From Strongylocentrotus droebachiensis (lineage: Eukaryota; Echinodermata; Echinoidea; Camarodonta; Strongylocentrotidae), in assembly GCA_035222895.1 (NCBI GenBank), contig JAVYIG010007939.1, positions 1 to 64,000 of the forward strand: a DNA stretch of 64,000 nt. The letters run 5' to 3'. Position 1 is the first letter of the stretch. Every line of letters starts with the position of its first letter. Below are positions 1-12,100 of the stretch, piece by piece. The translations under genes and the position numbers were made by a program. Under the pieces are notes generated by a model. The model was not told the origin of the DNA, did no database searches, and saw nothing but the letters and a program-made list of their open reading frames with translations.

Positions 1-27
1 GGAGGGAAAACCCCGGCCTTGAGTGAT

Positions 28-344
28 TGAGTCTCGGGGCGGCGATTGTGATAGGTACCTCTAGGGGCGGTGAATTATTTTCATGACCGGGGGAGGACAA
101 ATTTTGAAGGATCTTATGCGAGGGAGCAGCGAAAATGTATAGCAAAATACTGACTAAAGACTGCAACACATTTTAAGGCTCTGAAGGGCCCAAGAGTGCA
201 GCGTTTAGACTAATACAAATGCAAAAAATCTTCTCGCTCGGTCGCTACACTCCCTCGCATAAGATCCTTCAAAATTTGTCCCCCCGGCCCCGATCATTAA
301 AAGAAATCGCCGCCCCCAGAGGTGCCTATAACAATTGAGACTCA
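28..344. mobile_element. inverted-repeat MITE, family R1, unfilled copy
   Basis: Imperfect terminal inverted repeats: the left arm contains AGGTACCTCTAGGGGCGG and the right arm ends in the complement of AGGCACCTCTGGGGGCGG. The arms continue inward through GACAAATTTTGAAGGATC. The centre (about 180-215, containing GTGCAGCGTTTAGAC) matches DNA at 44.15-44.18 and 46.71-46.75 kb, where a hAT-like element has inserted. Confidence 0.7.
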
Positions 345-1725
345 CGGAATGGAATCAACTTCAATCAAGTGGTATGTTGTGCATATGTAACTTGAAAATT
401 GATAATATAGTGATTAACGTCTCAAGGACTTTTAGTTTTGTTTTTCTCAACTTAGTTAACTCCGGGAAGCTCCAACACCGGCGCCGGTGTTGGAGCTTCC
501 CGGAGTTAATATTTTATGTGCTTATAATATTTCTAGATTTTTTTACTAAGATTACTTTAATCGGCGGCCTTACCCATATCGTAAATAAGGTTTTCAGTTT
601 CCATGTGTCATTCTGTCCAGTTATTATTGTTTTTATTACTGTGTTATGATTTTATAATATCTTTTTATTCTGTGTATTAATGTTACATTGAACTTGACTA
701 ATCACCAATATAAATGAAAAAACAACAACAACCATTTACTCCCCAGGAAGCGCAAATCCTCAACAATTCGCGATCCATACATTTTTGGCAATGTTTTTGG
801 TTCCGCACAACATCATCATCGCGCGTGGGACTGGAGGCCGCCGCAGTGGTCCGATAAGGTGCAAAACCGCCCCCATAGCAATCCCACGTACCACCACCCC
901 GACGCGCCGCAGTTTGGTCCGTGATCTTAGCTGGCTTACAGCTGCAGCTGATCGCAAATCAACTTCGAGCATTGTACACCATACCCCACGTATGATAGAT
1001 GCGGCGCCTTTGCATTGTCTTTGTAACATGCAAATTCATAATTGGGGAATTGAGGATTTTTTTCCCGACTCATGCAAGTCTCGAGTCAAGTTACACCACA
1101 TCTGATTACTTCCGAGTTGCGTAATCTTTACTCAGCTCTACCAGTTATTTGACTCCCCGTTTGGCTCCAATGATCATTGATGATTCCTGCGATTTCGCAA
1201 TATCGTGCAACTGAACCGTTCAACGGTTTAAAGCCAAAGGTAAACATTCAGTTTCATTTTCTATCATTCATTTTAGAAGAGGAGCTTGTGGCGGTCCAAT
1301 ACTGGTATAATTAATTGCTCTCTTCAATTTTCAACAAATCAGATATCTCTCTTGTATCCGAAAAATTGACAATTCTAAATTGTGTTAAATGACTTGATGT
1401 TAGTAAAAAGTAATTTACTGAGTTATTTTGTGAAAGGATTAATTGCATCTGTAACTGTATAGTCATTGATTCGCTTCTTTGTGAAGTGTGGTCCTGAGTC
1501 GGCCTGACCATAAATTTGCTTTGTATTTCAACTAAGTACCGTATGTTCAATGTACTTCTATTTTATATTGTATATTATTGTTTTGCTTTTTTATGGTTTA
1601 ATAAATTTAATTCAATTTATTTTAATTGATCATGTTAAATAAGTCAAATTACTTTTTGTATTAACGCTTTCAACCATACATTTTCTTCGAATTATTCTGC
1701 TTTTAACTACTTTTCTTTCATATAG
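345..1725. other. upstream region of SLC18B1, no coding gene seen
   Basis: Holds the 54-bp palindrome at 456, a GC-richer block at about 780-1000 that could be a promoter or first exon, and an AT-rich stretch at 1550-1620 resembling the 3' tail of the LINE family seen elsewhere (GGTTTAATAAATTTAATTC). Short open frames here show no recognisable protein. Confidence 0.4.
456..509. repeat. 54-bp perfect palindrome without spacer
   Basis: The sequence is its own reverse complement from 456 to 509, centred between 482 and 483 on CCGGC/GCCGG. Arms of 27 bp match with no mismatch and no loop. GC content is well above the flanks. Confidence 0.85.
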
Positions 1726-1835
1726 GCGAAGCTGCATTTTTTAGGATTGTCAGAAGTGCATGAGCCACAACCTTGGGAAGTATACGTTTGTGTCGTAGAT
1801 TAATTGATGTACCAGCGGTGGAAGCAAGTGACAAA
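1726..1835 (+). other. probable 5' UTR of SLC18B1 after a 3' splice site
   Basis: A pyrimidine-rich tract ending TTTCATATAG at 1714-1725 looks like a splice acceptor, so the coding start probably sits in the second exon. A 13-codon out-of-frame upstream ORF starts at 1759. The first noncoding exon was not located; transcript data are needed. Confidence 0.4.
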
Positions 1836-2147
1836 ATGGAGAATCACAATAGTAACAATTCCAAGGATATTTGTGCTGGAACGGAAGAATGTGTTCTGTC
1901 GGTTTCACACAATTGTGTGGTAGAGGATGAAAGGACGTTACTGGAAAATGAAGAACATGATGAAAGTGATGATGATGCTAAAAATGAGGAGAAAAAAATA
2001 TCAAACTCAAATGACAACGGTGACGACCAAAAAAAGAAGCCCAAGCGCTACACTCGTCATCAGAAGCTCACTTTCGCTGGTTTTGCGTTCGTGCTCACCG
2101 CAGATATGATGCTATACTCAGTTCTTGCTCCATTTTTTCCAGTCGAG
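1836..2147 (+). CDS. SLC18B1: SLC18B1 coding exon 1 (residues 1-104)
   Basis: Encodes the acidic tail beginning MENHNSNN, a basic stretch (KKKPKRYTRHQK) and the first membrane helix ending LAPFFPVE. Donor GTAATG, phase 0. A short out-of-frame upstream ATG lies at 1759-1761. Confidence 0.88.
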
Positions 2148-3080
2148 GTAATGCAATATATTTTATGATGATATAGACTTTCCCATTTTTCCCCCAATTT
2201 CTTGAACTAATATATAATCATGTTTTATGCATGGAAGAATCCCTTGAATTGATTTGTGATTTTCCAAAAAGTTTCTGGATACCGGTATATTACATTTACA
2301 TGTACAGTTCAATATTGGTTTTATGAAAAATTAATTATTAATTTGGCGAACTTGATACACGGCTAATGAGGCTAACATCATATAGCTTGGAATAATTTCT
2401 GACCTGATTTCAGATTTTTTACTTATTTGTATTCCAAATCAATTTCGCCTATGATCCTATCACATCTTTAAGTTTTTACTGCTGAACCAATCATTCACAG
2501 AACAATTACATGTACATGTACATCTCGGCAAGTTGTTATCATTGTGATACAAATATTTTGTTAAACAGTTGAAGTTAATCTTCAGCTATGGTATGGGAAT
2601 CATATTTTGAGAGAAAATTGTTTCGATTTATTCTGGATTGTTATCCTGCAGTAGATTGGTTGTTTGAAGTTGAACCAGTGAAATAAAAATAAAAAACGCA
2701 CAAAAACTTAATGGGCACAGGGAGTGCTTCCAACTCCAAACTGGGCATCATCTTCGATAAAAACCACAACTCCCATTTGCACATAGTGACCTATGTGTCT
2801 GCCGAGCCTACCTACCCGGATTTCCTTTTCTTTCTATGCTCATTACCGGTACTCAGCCACATTACATTTTCTACCAAAATTATGTGACATATACCGGTAT
2901 ATATGTCATTTATTTGTAATCTTGAACATTCAGTGTAAGTTTCTTTGGATTCTGTGAGAACATATTTTCTATATTTACCAGAACTCAAGTTTATCTTTTA
3001 TCTCAAGACTTAAACATATCCTAACTGTATCTAACAAGGGTGAAAGAACCAGCTAGGAGACTACGAGGGAGAGAGAGAGA

Positions 3081-3118
<38 letters not shown>

Positions 3119-6100
3119 AAGGGAGAAAGGGGTGGGGGGGGGGGGGTGGGGTGGGAGGTGTATATCTACCTTTAGGAAAATGTTTAGCTGTATTTACCAA
3201 AGACTGATCATTTCTGTTTAAAGCCCCTCTGAAATTGCCCCTCTAAAGTGTATGAAGCCCCAACAATTTGATGGCAAATTTTCACTGAAAGAGGATGTCA
3301 TTTAAGACACATTTCTGCAAGGATTTTCAAAACAAATGTGTCTGCACTGAAGTCAAATATAAATGAAAGAATAAGTTTTTAAAGGTTTTTCTATGTACAA
3401 CAGAAAATCCAAATTATAGGTTCTTCTATCAATATTTGAGTTTTGTCTTCAAACACCTTTTTTTTGTTTGGGGGGGGGGGGGAATTGTTGCAGAAGTTTG
3501 TCTGAAATGACATCCGCTTTCACATTATGATATAATTTAAGTGAAATTTTGCCATCAAATTTTTGGCCAATTTGGGTCTCCCAACACTTTGGAGGGGCTT
3601 GTTCCAAAATGTTAAACCCATGTACAGTGTATTTTCTGTCCAAAAATCTTTGCAAGCTTGTAAGTTGTATGGGCCAAATTATGATACAATTGGCACCATG
3701 ATTTAATCTCATTTTTAATTGTGTATATTACCAACTATTCAAGAAGACCACATCCACATTCTGTTTTTTCTTATTTTACTCTTGTCTGCAGGCCCTAAAT
3801 AAAGGCGTCTCCACTACAGTGAGTGGCCTTGTGTTTGGTGTCTATGCTTTAATCAGCTTCATTGCTTCACCAATCATTGGCAAATACGTGAGTAGATTGA
3901 CTTTGTTCAGGGTTATTACTAGAATAAAGCCTATGTATGTTCATTAGATTATGCCCATTTACATCAGAAGAACAAAAAGTCACACTGAACTATTTGACAA
4001 TCTGAATTCAAGTCAATTTTAGGACAATAGGCCTAAATTTGTATTGTTTGCCACTATGCCACATCCCTACTTTATATGTCTCAAGTCTCAGAGTCATTTT
4101 ATGTCAATCAATTTTGTTTTGCTTGTCATTTAAAAAGATGGATTGTCTGTATTTCTATGAGATGTTACATGTAGATTTAAGACATAAATTCATATTTGAT
4201 GATAATCTCAGTACATATAAAAGGATGAAGAGATCAATTCATGGCTTTCTATATTAAGGTTGTGGTGAGATGCAAAATCTTACAGAATACATCATGATTT
4301 TGTTTGAATTCTTGACTTACGTCTTAGAAGATTTTAGTGACATTTTATGATGAAATTAAGTCAAAACCAAACCATATTTATTTACACTACAATATTAAAA
4401 GCGACTGAGTAAATTTTGTAATAACTAGCACTTGAGTGGAAAGGGGACATTTTTTCTTTCTTCTCCCTTTTTGTGTGTGTGTGTGTGGGGGGGGGGGGTT
4501 AAATTTGACTTCTTTGAAAACTTTACATTAGTGTGCTTGCCCAAACAAAGACAATATTGTAGAACTCTGCCATGCAGAATTGGGTACCGGTAATTCACTC
4601 TTGCAATGTATATGGCTGTACCGGTATTGACTTTTTTAGTACGGTAATGGGAACAGCATGCAAAATGTGCTGGTATGGAAATTGTGTGATGCAGTGAACA
4701 CACAATTGACTTGGATTGTATCATTTGCATGTACATGCTTTCCAGATGTACCGAATAAACAATTAACCTACAATCACGTACCTGTAGAAAAAACAGTTCA
4801 TGAGAATATACCCTTACAGTTAACACAGGGTGAAAAGTTCACAATTGAACACATGTACATGTAGGTTAATTTCTGTGCCCTATTGGCTGTCATATACTTG
4901 TTAACCCTTTTTGTGACAATCGTTCCACATTTTATGGTGTGGCTCGATCAATAACTGTTGATTCAGAGCCCTACAAAATATGCCACATCCATTTAATAGT
5001 AGAAATGGCAAACAAATGCACACTGCAAAGATTTCTGTTTCATGACTGTATTGCATTTGATGCCTGGGGGGTGTTTCACAAAGATCCTAAGTAGAACTTA
5101 ACACTAAGTTGGACTTAAAAATTATGGAAAGCCATTAGCATCTTTGAAAATATTTTGTAAAATTTATTTTGAAAGGCATTAATTGTTTATTCAAATCATT
5201 CATATTTTCTATCATCAAGGAGATTTCATGTTCTGGATGTGGAATTTATAAAAAGTCTAAAATACTTGAATTTCTGCTTTTGAATATATTTCATTTTAAG
5301 ACTCCAATGGCTGTCCATAATTTTTAAGTCCAACTTAAAGTTAAGTTCTACTTAGGATCTTTGTGAAACAACCCCCAGGAATTGACAAAAAAAGAAGAAG
5401 AAGCTATAAATCCTTACATTGGCAACTCATTAGGAGATTCAAAATCAAAATCATTGTTTAAAATCAAAATTGAATATGGCAATATACTGTAGTCCCCATA
5501 TATTGTTTTCAGAGACATAACATTATACTGAATGTAAAACAATAAAAATAAATTATTGTTGCCAATTTGAAAAACAATATGTGATTAATTCAACTCTCTA
5601 AACAGAAAATACTGTCCTGAAAGAGTTAACCCTGTCATTACCACCAAGTAGGTATCGGATTACTTCAACAAGTTTTCAGTTGAAATCAACTCAAGGAACC
5701 ACCTTGAATTTCAAAATGAGAGACAATCTTTTCTTTTCCCAAAGATATAATAGCCATGAAATATAATGGTTGGTTGAAATCACCTGTATGATCAGCGAGA
5801 TACATGTAGATACATGGACAGATGACCTACATGTATAAAAAGAAATCAGATGTGTGTTTTGATGATCGATACAAAATGAAACCTTCAATTTCACGAGAGA
5901 TAACGGACAGATTAGAGGTCATCTTAGATTGTTGTTTTGTAGAAACTGTCTAAAAATTGAATGGTGTGGGAAAAATGTCAAATTTTGAACAAAGAAGATA
6001 TTTTCAATATGACAACAATTGTATTCATCAATACATACATGTTTAGATGATTTTCCACATAGAAATGGAAACAGCTCATACAATAGTGTTTACCAGTAGG

Positions 6101-9100
6101 CCTACAGTACATGTTTGTGCAATGTTTCTTCCATATGATGTGAAAATACCTTAATTTTGTAATATATATTCATTTCATATCTGCCATTATCTGTTTTCAT
6201 ATTTCACAAGAAAATTTTGTCATGCTATAATTTTTAAATACCGGTAACGTAATGAGTTTCTTTACCTTCACTTTATCTTCCTCTCCCTCTGTTTCTTTTT
6301 TGTGTGTATCAATGTAGGTTACTGTCATAGGTCCAAGATTTTTGTTTTTTGGTGGAACTTTTCTAGGAGCAGGATGTAATCTTCTCTTCGGGTAAGTTAC
6401 TATGTTTTAATAATAATAATTTGATTTTTTTAAAGCGCTTAATATGGAATGCCGTCTCTAAGCGCTAACAGATCTATAGTTACCCTCATCATCGGATTTA
6501 TTCATGCACAATGTGCACCATCTCCTCTCCCTGATAAGTATTTCTACTATATCGTCATCCTACCCGGTCCCCATTTCTTTCTTGGGTAAGGAGTGGCAAA
6601 TGTAGATTAATGCCTTGCCAAAGGACCTTAGCGACATGTATTATCTTTCACGATCGTAGCATTGTTAGGTACTGTACATGTATGTTGACATTGTAATGTG
6701 GTGTTTTTATTTTTGTTTTCTTCAAAGTTTTCTGTTAAAGTATATTAGAAAATAGACATTGAAAGTAATTTAATGCATAGATAATGATCATGTGTTATGA
6801 CCCTGACTGAAAGTACTGATAACTTTGGTATTAACTAATGGAATAATCAATAAACCATACTGAAATAAACAAGGGTATGTTCTATTATATTTTTATGTGA
6901 ACAATGTGATTTGTGCTTTTATTTTCATTGTAGGTATTTATCATATTTTGTCAAATGAATAGTTTAATATTTTTGTAATGAAGACATGATAGACAATTCT
7001 GGTCAACCAGTGTACTCGTCTTGTGATTTAGTTTTAAGAATGTGTTTTGTTGACTGAATAATGAATAATGAATAAATTCATGAATATATGAGTGTTAATA
7101 CCAGTGTAATCTCAATAAAAGTTCCAATAGAACAGCCCCTCTGCCATCTCTCTCCCGATTCTATCACCGTTAATATGAACAATGAAAAACCAACAACGAA
7201 AAACCAACATCTGTATTCCCCCCAAAGAAATACAATTTTCTATCTTTGAAACATCTTGGGTACATTCTCCTACTTCCACATCCAATTTTCAAGTTTTCAA
7301 CCGGTAAATCTCATCCGTGCCTTGTCTTTCATCTTCAGTTTATTAGATGGGGTAGAGGATAAGAATACTTTCATCATCTACTGTTTTCTACTGAGGAGTG
7401 TGGAATCCCTAGGGGCGTCGGCTTCTGTCACTGCTGGCATGGCGATGACGGCTACGGTGTTTCCCGACAATGTTGCTCAGATGACTGTAAGTAACTTGAT
7501 ATTTTACCCTTGGAAATGCATCTCAAACCATGTAAAAAAAAATCCTTCAATTTTACTTCAGATTATGCCAGAAGTACATGTAGATATTAAAGCCTGTCTG
7601 CACTAGTTTGGCCAGAGGGATTAGACCTCCCTACAAGGTCACTGACAGGTGGTTATCTCATCAAATCAGCACTCAATTAACATAAGAAAAAGAGGATCAT
7701 GGGGGACCAGCGGTCACCAATTAAGCATTGTTTGCTATATAGAGGGCCCAAGTAGCTACAAGTAGTGCAGTCCTGCTTTCATCTAAAAACAAAATCACGA
7801 TGTTATAATACTATCTCATATTCAAGGTAGGAAAAGGATGGAGGAAGTGATATATATTCATTAGATGACAAGGAAGAGGCAGTCAAGACTCTTGCGCCCA
7901 TTTTAAATTTATTTGTTGTTACTTTTTACAAATTTAACCCTATTTAAAGTGTTTGGTGGATGTACACTCTTTGTATTCAAGTAAATTTGGTGGCATTTGA
8001 AGGCCATAATAGGTATAATGTCAGAAAATGTGAACCTTGTGGCTGATTGATTTACATTGTTTTTTCCTACTATATTTTGGCTAACCTGCGATGGGTTTAG
8101 GAAGTAACAGATGGTTATTCACCTTACTTTATACAACCTTCAATACTGACTGGTTTTGTTAGAATTCAGCACAAAAATACACTGATAAAGGAGTGTCAAT
8201 ACCCTGTATATTTCCTTCAATACTGACTGGTTTGGCGTCAGTAAACATACAACGATATTAAAAGGATTGTCATTATCCTGTATTTTACCATGCTTTCAGA
8301 AAAACCATTTATCTATGGGCAGCCTTTTGGGAAGGAACGTCAGATTAATTCCAGTAAAAGGAAATGGCAAAGTTGTGACAGCTTAACATGTCTGCAAATA
8401 TTGAATCCTCTTTTTTCTTCACCCCTTTGTGAATGTGAGTCACTGATTTAGGCTCAGAGTGTTGGTTAATTGTTCTTTACATGTATACTAGACATGGGTT
8501 TATGATAACATTGTCTATAAATTCTAAATAACTTTTTAGGGGATATATCTATTTTTTTGTCTCTCCGAACTTATCAAAAAATTTAGAAAACAAACAAATC
8601 AATTCCAAGCAGAATCACGTCATTTCCTAACATATCGAGCTGTCTTTTTTGATAAAATTCTATAAAATTCCCTTTGCATTGAAGTTGATGTAATGTATGA
8701 TAATGGACACATGGCATGCATTAAAAAAAGAGTTTTTGTTTTTTAAATGTGATTTACTGGACAAGTTGCCAAACTATGTGTTTCTTTCACTTTGCACTAT
8801 CAGATATGTTTGTTTTGTGATTATTTCTAGGAAGATTATATAGCTCAAGGTGGCAATGTAAATGTACTTTTTCAAACATACATGTATGTCACGAGACCCA
8901 TTGTTTCTGATTGTGCTCAATTCCAAGAAGGCTGGATGGCTCAAGAATAAAACAAGGCATGAGATCTGCTCTTAATTTTATATACCGGTATACATGTACC
9001 TATATATGTACGTAATCAAGGCTATCTAATATAACAGATATTGACTGGAAGAAGTGTAACAAACATTCTTTGGACAATACAGGGGTAATATTTTCCCTCA

Positions 9101-12100
9101 GTGCTATGCGCATTTATATATAATCCCTTGGGGAAAATATAGCTCCCTTCAGCGGTCCAAAAAATGTTATATTTCACCCCCAAGTTAATAAGCCCCAACC
9201 AGTCAATATCTGTATAATATTGCGAAAGTTTCATGTCTAATTTTGTTCATGTCTAAGTATTTTAACGATGAATGCAAGATATGCATTATATGCAAAAACA
9301 TAAAAACGAACATGAAAACAAACAAATAAACAAACAGACAAAACAACTTACTGTTGTAATCTTCATTCATTGTACATGGTAATGAGCGTTTTCTTTTTTA
9401 TTTATTTTTGTTATTAAGGGATATCTGGAGATGTTTTCAGGATTAGGTCTGATGATTGGGCCAGCATTAGGAGGAGCTCTGTATAAGGTAATTTATCAAA
9501 ACTTGTCATTGTATCCAACTTAAAGTCACTGAGTAGTGGGCTCTCATGGGGAATTCGACACCGTTCGGGTGTTTACCCAATAACAGGTGTTGTCAATCAC
9601 CCGGGTCAGCCTTGAGTTTTATGACCATTAGACCCTATGTAATGAATTGCTTTCCCCCGTTACCCGAACACTCTTGAGTATTATCCGAGAGATTAGGGGG
9701 GAATTCTTGACTGGCCAACGGGTTTGCTGTGTGCAGATTTGTACTCCCTTTAATGGTATTTCCACCAAGTCTGGTGTCAGCGAATTATTGCCTTCTGCAC
9801 ATGGAAACTGCCGATACAGTCCCTTTAAAGCCCCTCTAAAGTGTTGGGAGCCCCAAATTGGCCAAAAATTTGATGGCTAAATTTCACGTAAATTGTATGA
9901 CAATGTGAAAGAGGATGTCATTTAAGAAGCGCTTCCGCAAAGATTTCCCACAAAAAAATTGTTTGAAGACAAATGAAACTTTGTTTTCTTGTGATAGCTA
10001 TTACAAAATATATGTATTTTATTTTCCAAAACATTTACTTCAAACTGTGAGATATCTTGTGAGCTAAATTTGCATCACTAAAATAAAATGATAAAGTTCA
10101 CCAGATATATGGCTCTGGAAGACTACTTTTATGACTTGCCCATATGCTTCACAACTTGCTCATGTTTGTTTTAGTAAAGCTTACTCAACATTCAGTGACT
10201 CTGTTGACTCACAAACATTATACAAAGAAATAAGTTAATGAAAAAAAGTGTTGTGACTTATGTTGCTTTATCTTTGTACTTTGTTCTCATTTTTTTAATG
10301 GCAAAATAACAAAAGTCATGTGTCTGTGCAAGGTATTCAAAAGCTCTTGCCAACTTGGATCAGTATTGTGTGTCTGAATACCGGTACTAAAGAAATATTT
10401 TACACAAAACTCCTTATTAAAGGTATTTCATCTCAATCGACCTACATGTATTGTGTTGGCTTGGATCAGTATTATGCGGCCTGGGCTGAATACTAAAGAA
10501 ATGCTTTACACAAAACTCCTGAAAAGTATTTCATCAAAATAGACCAACATGTATTGTGTTGGTTTGGCAAAACTTGTTCATTGGATTAGTGTAGAATGTT
10601 TTTTTGAAATTGGTGTTTATTTGTTATAGATATTCTGCATATTGCCATTATAAGGTGATTTCTAACAAATTTCTGGTTGACAAAGTAGTTGAGATGCAAC
10701 CCGGATATGAGTTTAACCCTGATAGATGTGTTTTCCCCATCATTCTTCCATGAAGATGATACTGTACAATGCAATTTGGGTTCTGTTTCTTAAAACTTGT
10801 TATCAATAACGAATGCACCTGTACTAGAATTCTATGACAAATTCGCTCTCTGCCAATCAAATGGAACCCGTCTCAGTAGCTTATAACCATTTATTGTGTA
10901 CCTTGTTATTGATAACACGTTTTATGGAACAGGACCCTGACCTTAATATCTGTGTAAAAAATACATCTTTTATTATCTTGTTTCAGATTGGAGGTTATAA
11001 ACTTCCATTTATTGTGCTTGGTGTCTTGGATCTTCTAGTACTTTTCATTACTGCCTTTATCATTCCTAAAGAAAGTAAGAAACTTCTTTATTTTTTCTAT
11101 TTTGTTTATCACAGTAAATTACACATAGGTGATGACTTTGTTATTAAGTAATAATGAATTGTTTGTTTTGTGAATTGTATTGTATTGTATTGGTACATTG
11201 AAATAAAAATCATTGAACGTGCATCTAAAAGCTGAAGTTGTATAATTTATAGAGTAAAAAGTAAAATTTAAGGTACATTTATAATACATTAAACGATTTA
11301 AATTTTAAAACCAAACAAGTATCGTGAATATTTACAAGCGAGTTACAAGTTTCATTGTTGATGTGAAATCGCCATTTGTTTTTAGTAAAACAGAAATGAA
11401 TACTTTACAATGTTTATTTCAACAATGATGGAGTAAGTGTAGCTCACAAAGACTGATAGAGATTGTGAATTGTGATAATTTGTCAATCATATATTAGATA
11501 TGAAGGTTCCTAGTTTAAAACAGTGAAGGAAGAAATAGAGATAAAATCTGATGATGCTGTTGGTTGGTGATGGTGATGGTGGTAGTGGTAGTGGTGGTGA
11601 TGATGATGATTTTCAAGATGACAGAGGCTAGTATTGTGGACTTTATGGTATTATAATTCTTGTGATAACAAGCATAATATTGATACGCAGTGATGTTGAT
11701 AAGGTGTTAATGACAATGACAATCCTGATGACAGTGATGATGATGATGATAATGATGATGGGGAGATTGATGATAGGATGCTAATGACAATGAAAACCTG
11801 ATGACAGTGATGATGATGGTGATAATGATGATGGGGAGATTGATGATAGGATGCTAATGACAATGGAAATCCTGATGACAGTGATGATAATGATGATAAT
11901 GATGATGGGAGATTGATGATAGGATGCTAATGGCAATGACAATCCTGATGACAGTGATGATGATGATGATAATGATGATGGGAGATTGATGATAGGATGC
12001 TAATGGCAATGAAAACCTGATGACAGTGATGATGATGGTGATAATGATGATGGGAGATTGATGATAGGATGCTAATGGCAATGGAAATCCTGATGACAGT

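Larger units (their letters stand above)
3888..6317. other. SLC18B1 intron 2
   Basis: AT-rich intron holding a (GT)n/poly-G tract near 4472-4498 and the dispersed repeat and MITE at 4.9-5.6 kb. No other gene is seen. Confidence 0.6.

Noticed and set aside
760..1105. Overlapping open frames on both strands upstream of SLC18B1
   Set aside because: No domain or codon evidence; they reflect local GC-rich sequence and may cover a promoter.
1773..1835. Start of SLC18B1 at the TTG at 1773
   Set aside because: TTG is not a usual eukaryotic start and ATG 1836 has a good context; the upstream frame is probably 5' UTR.
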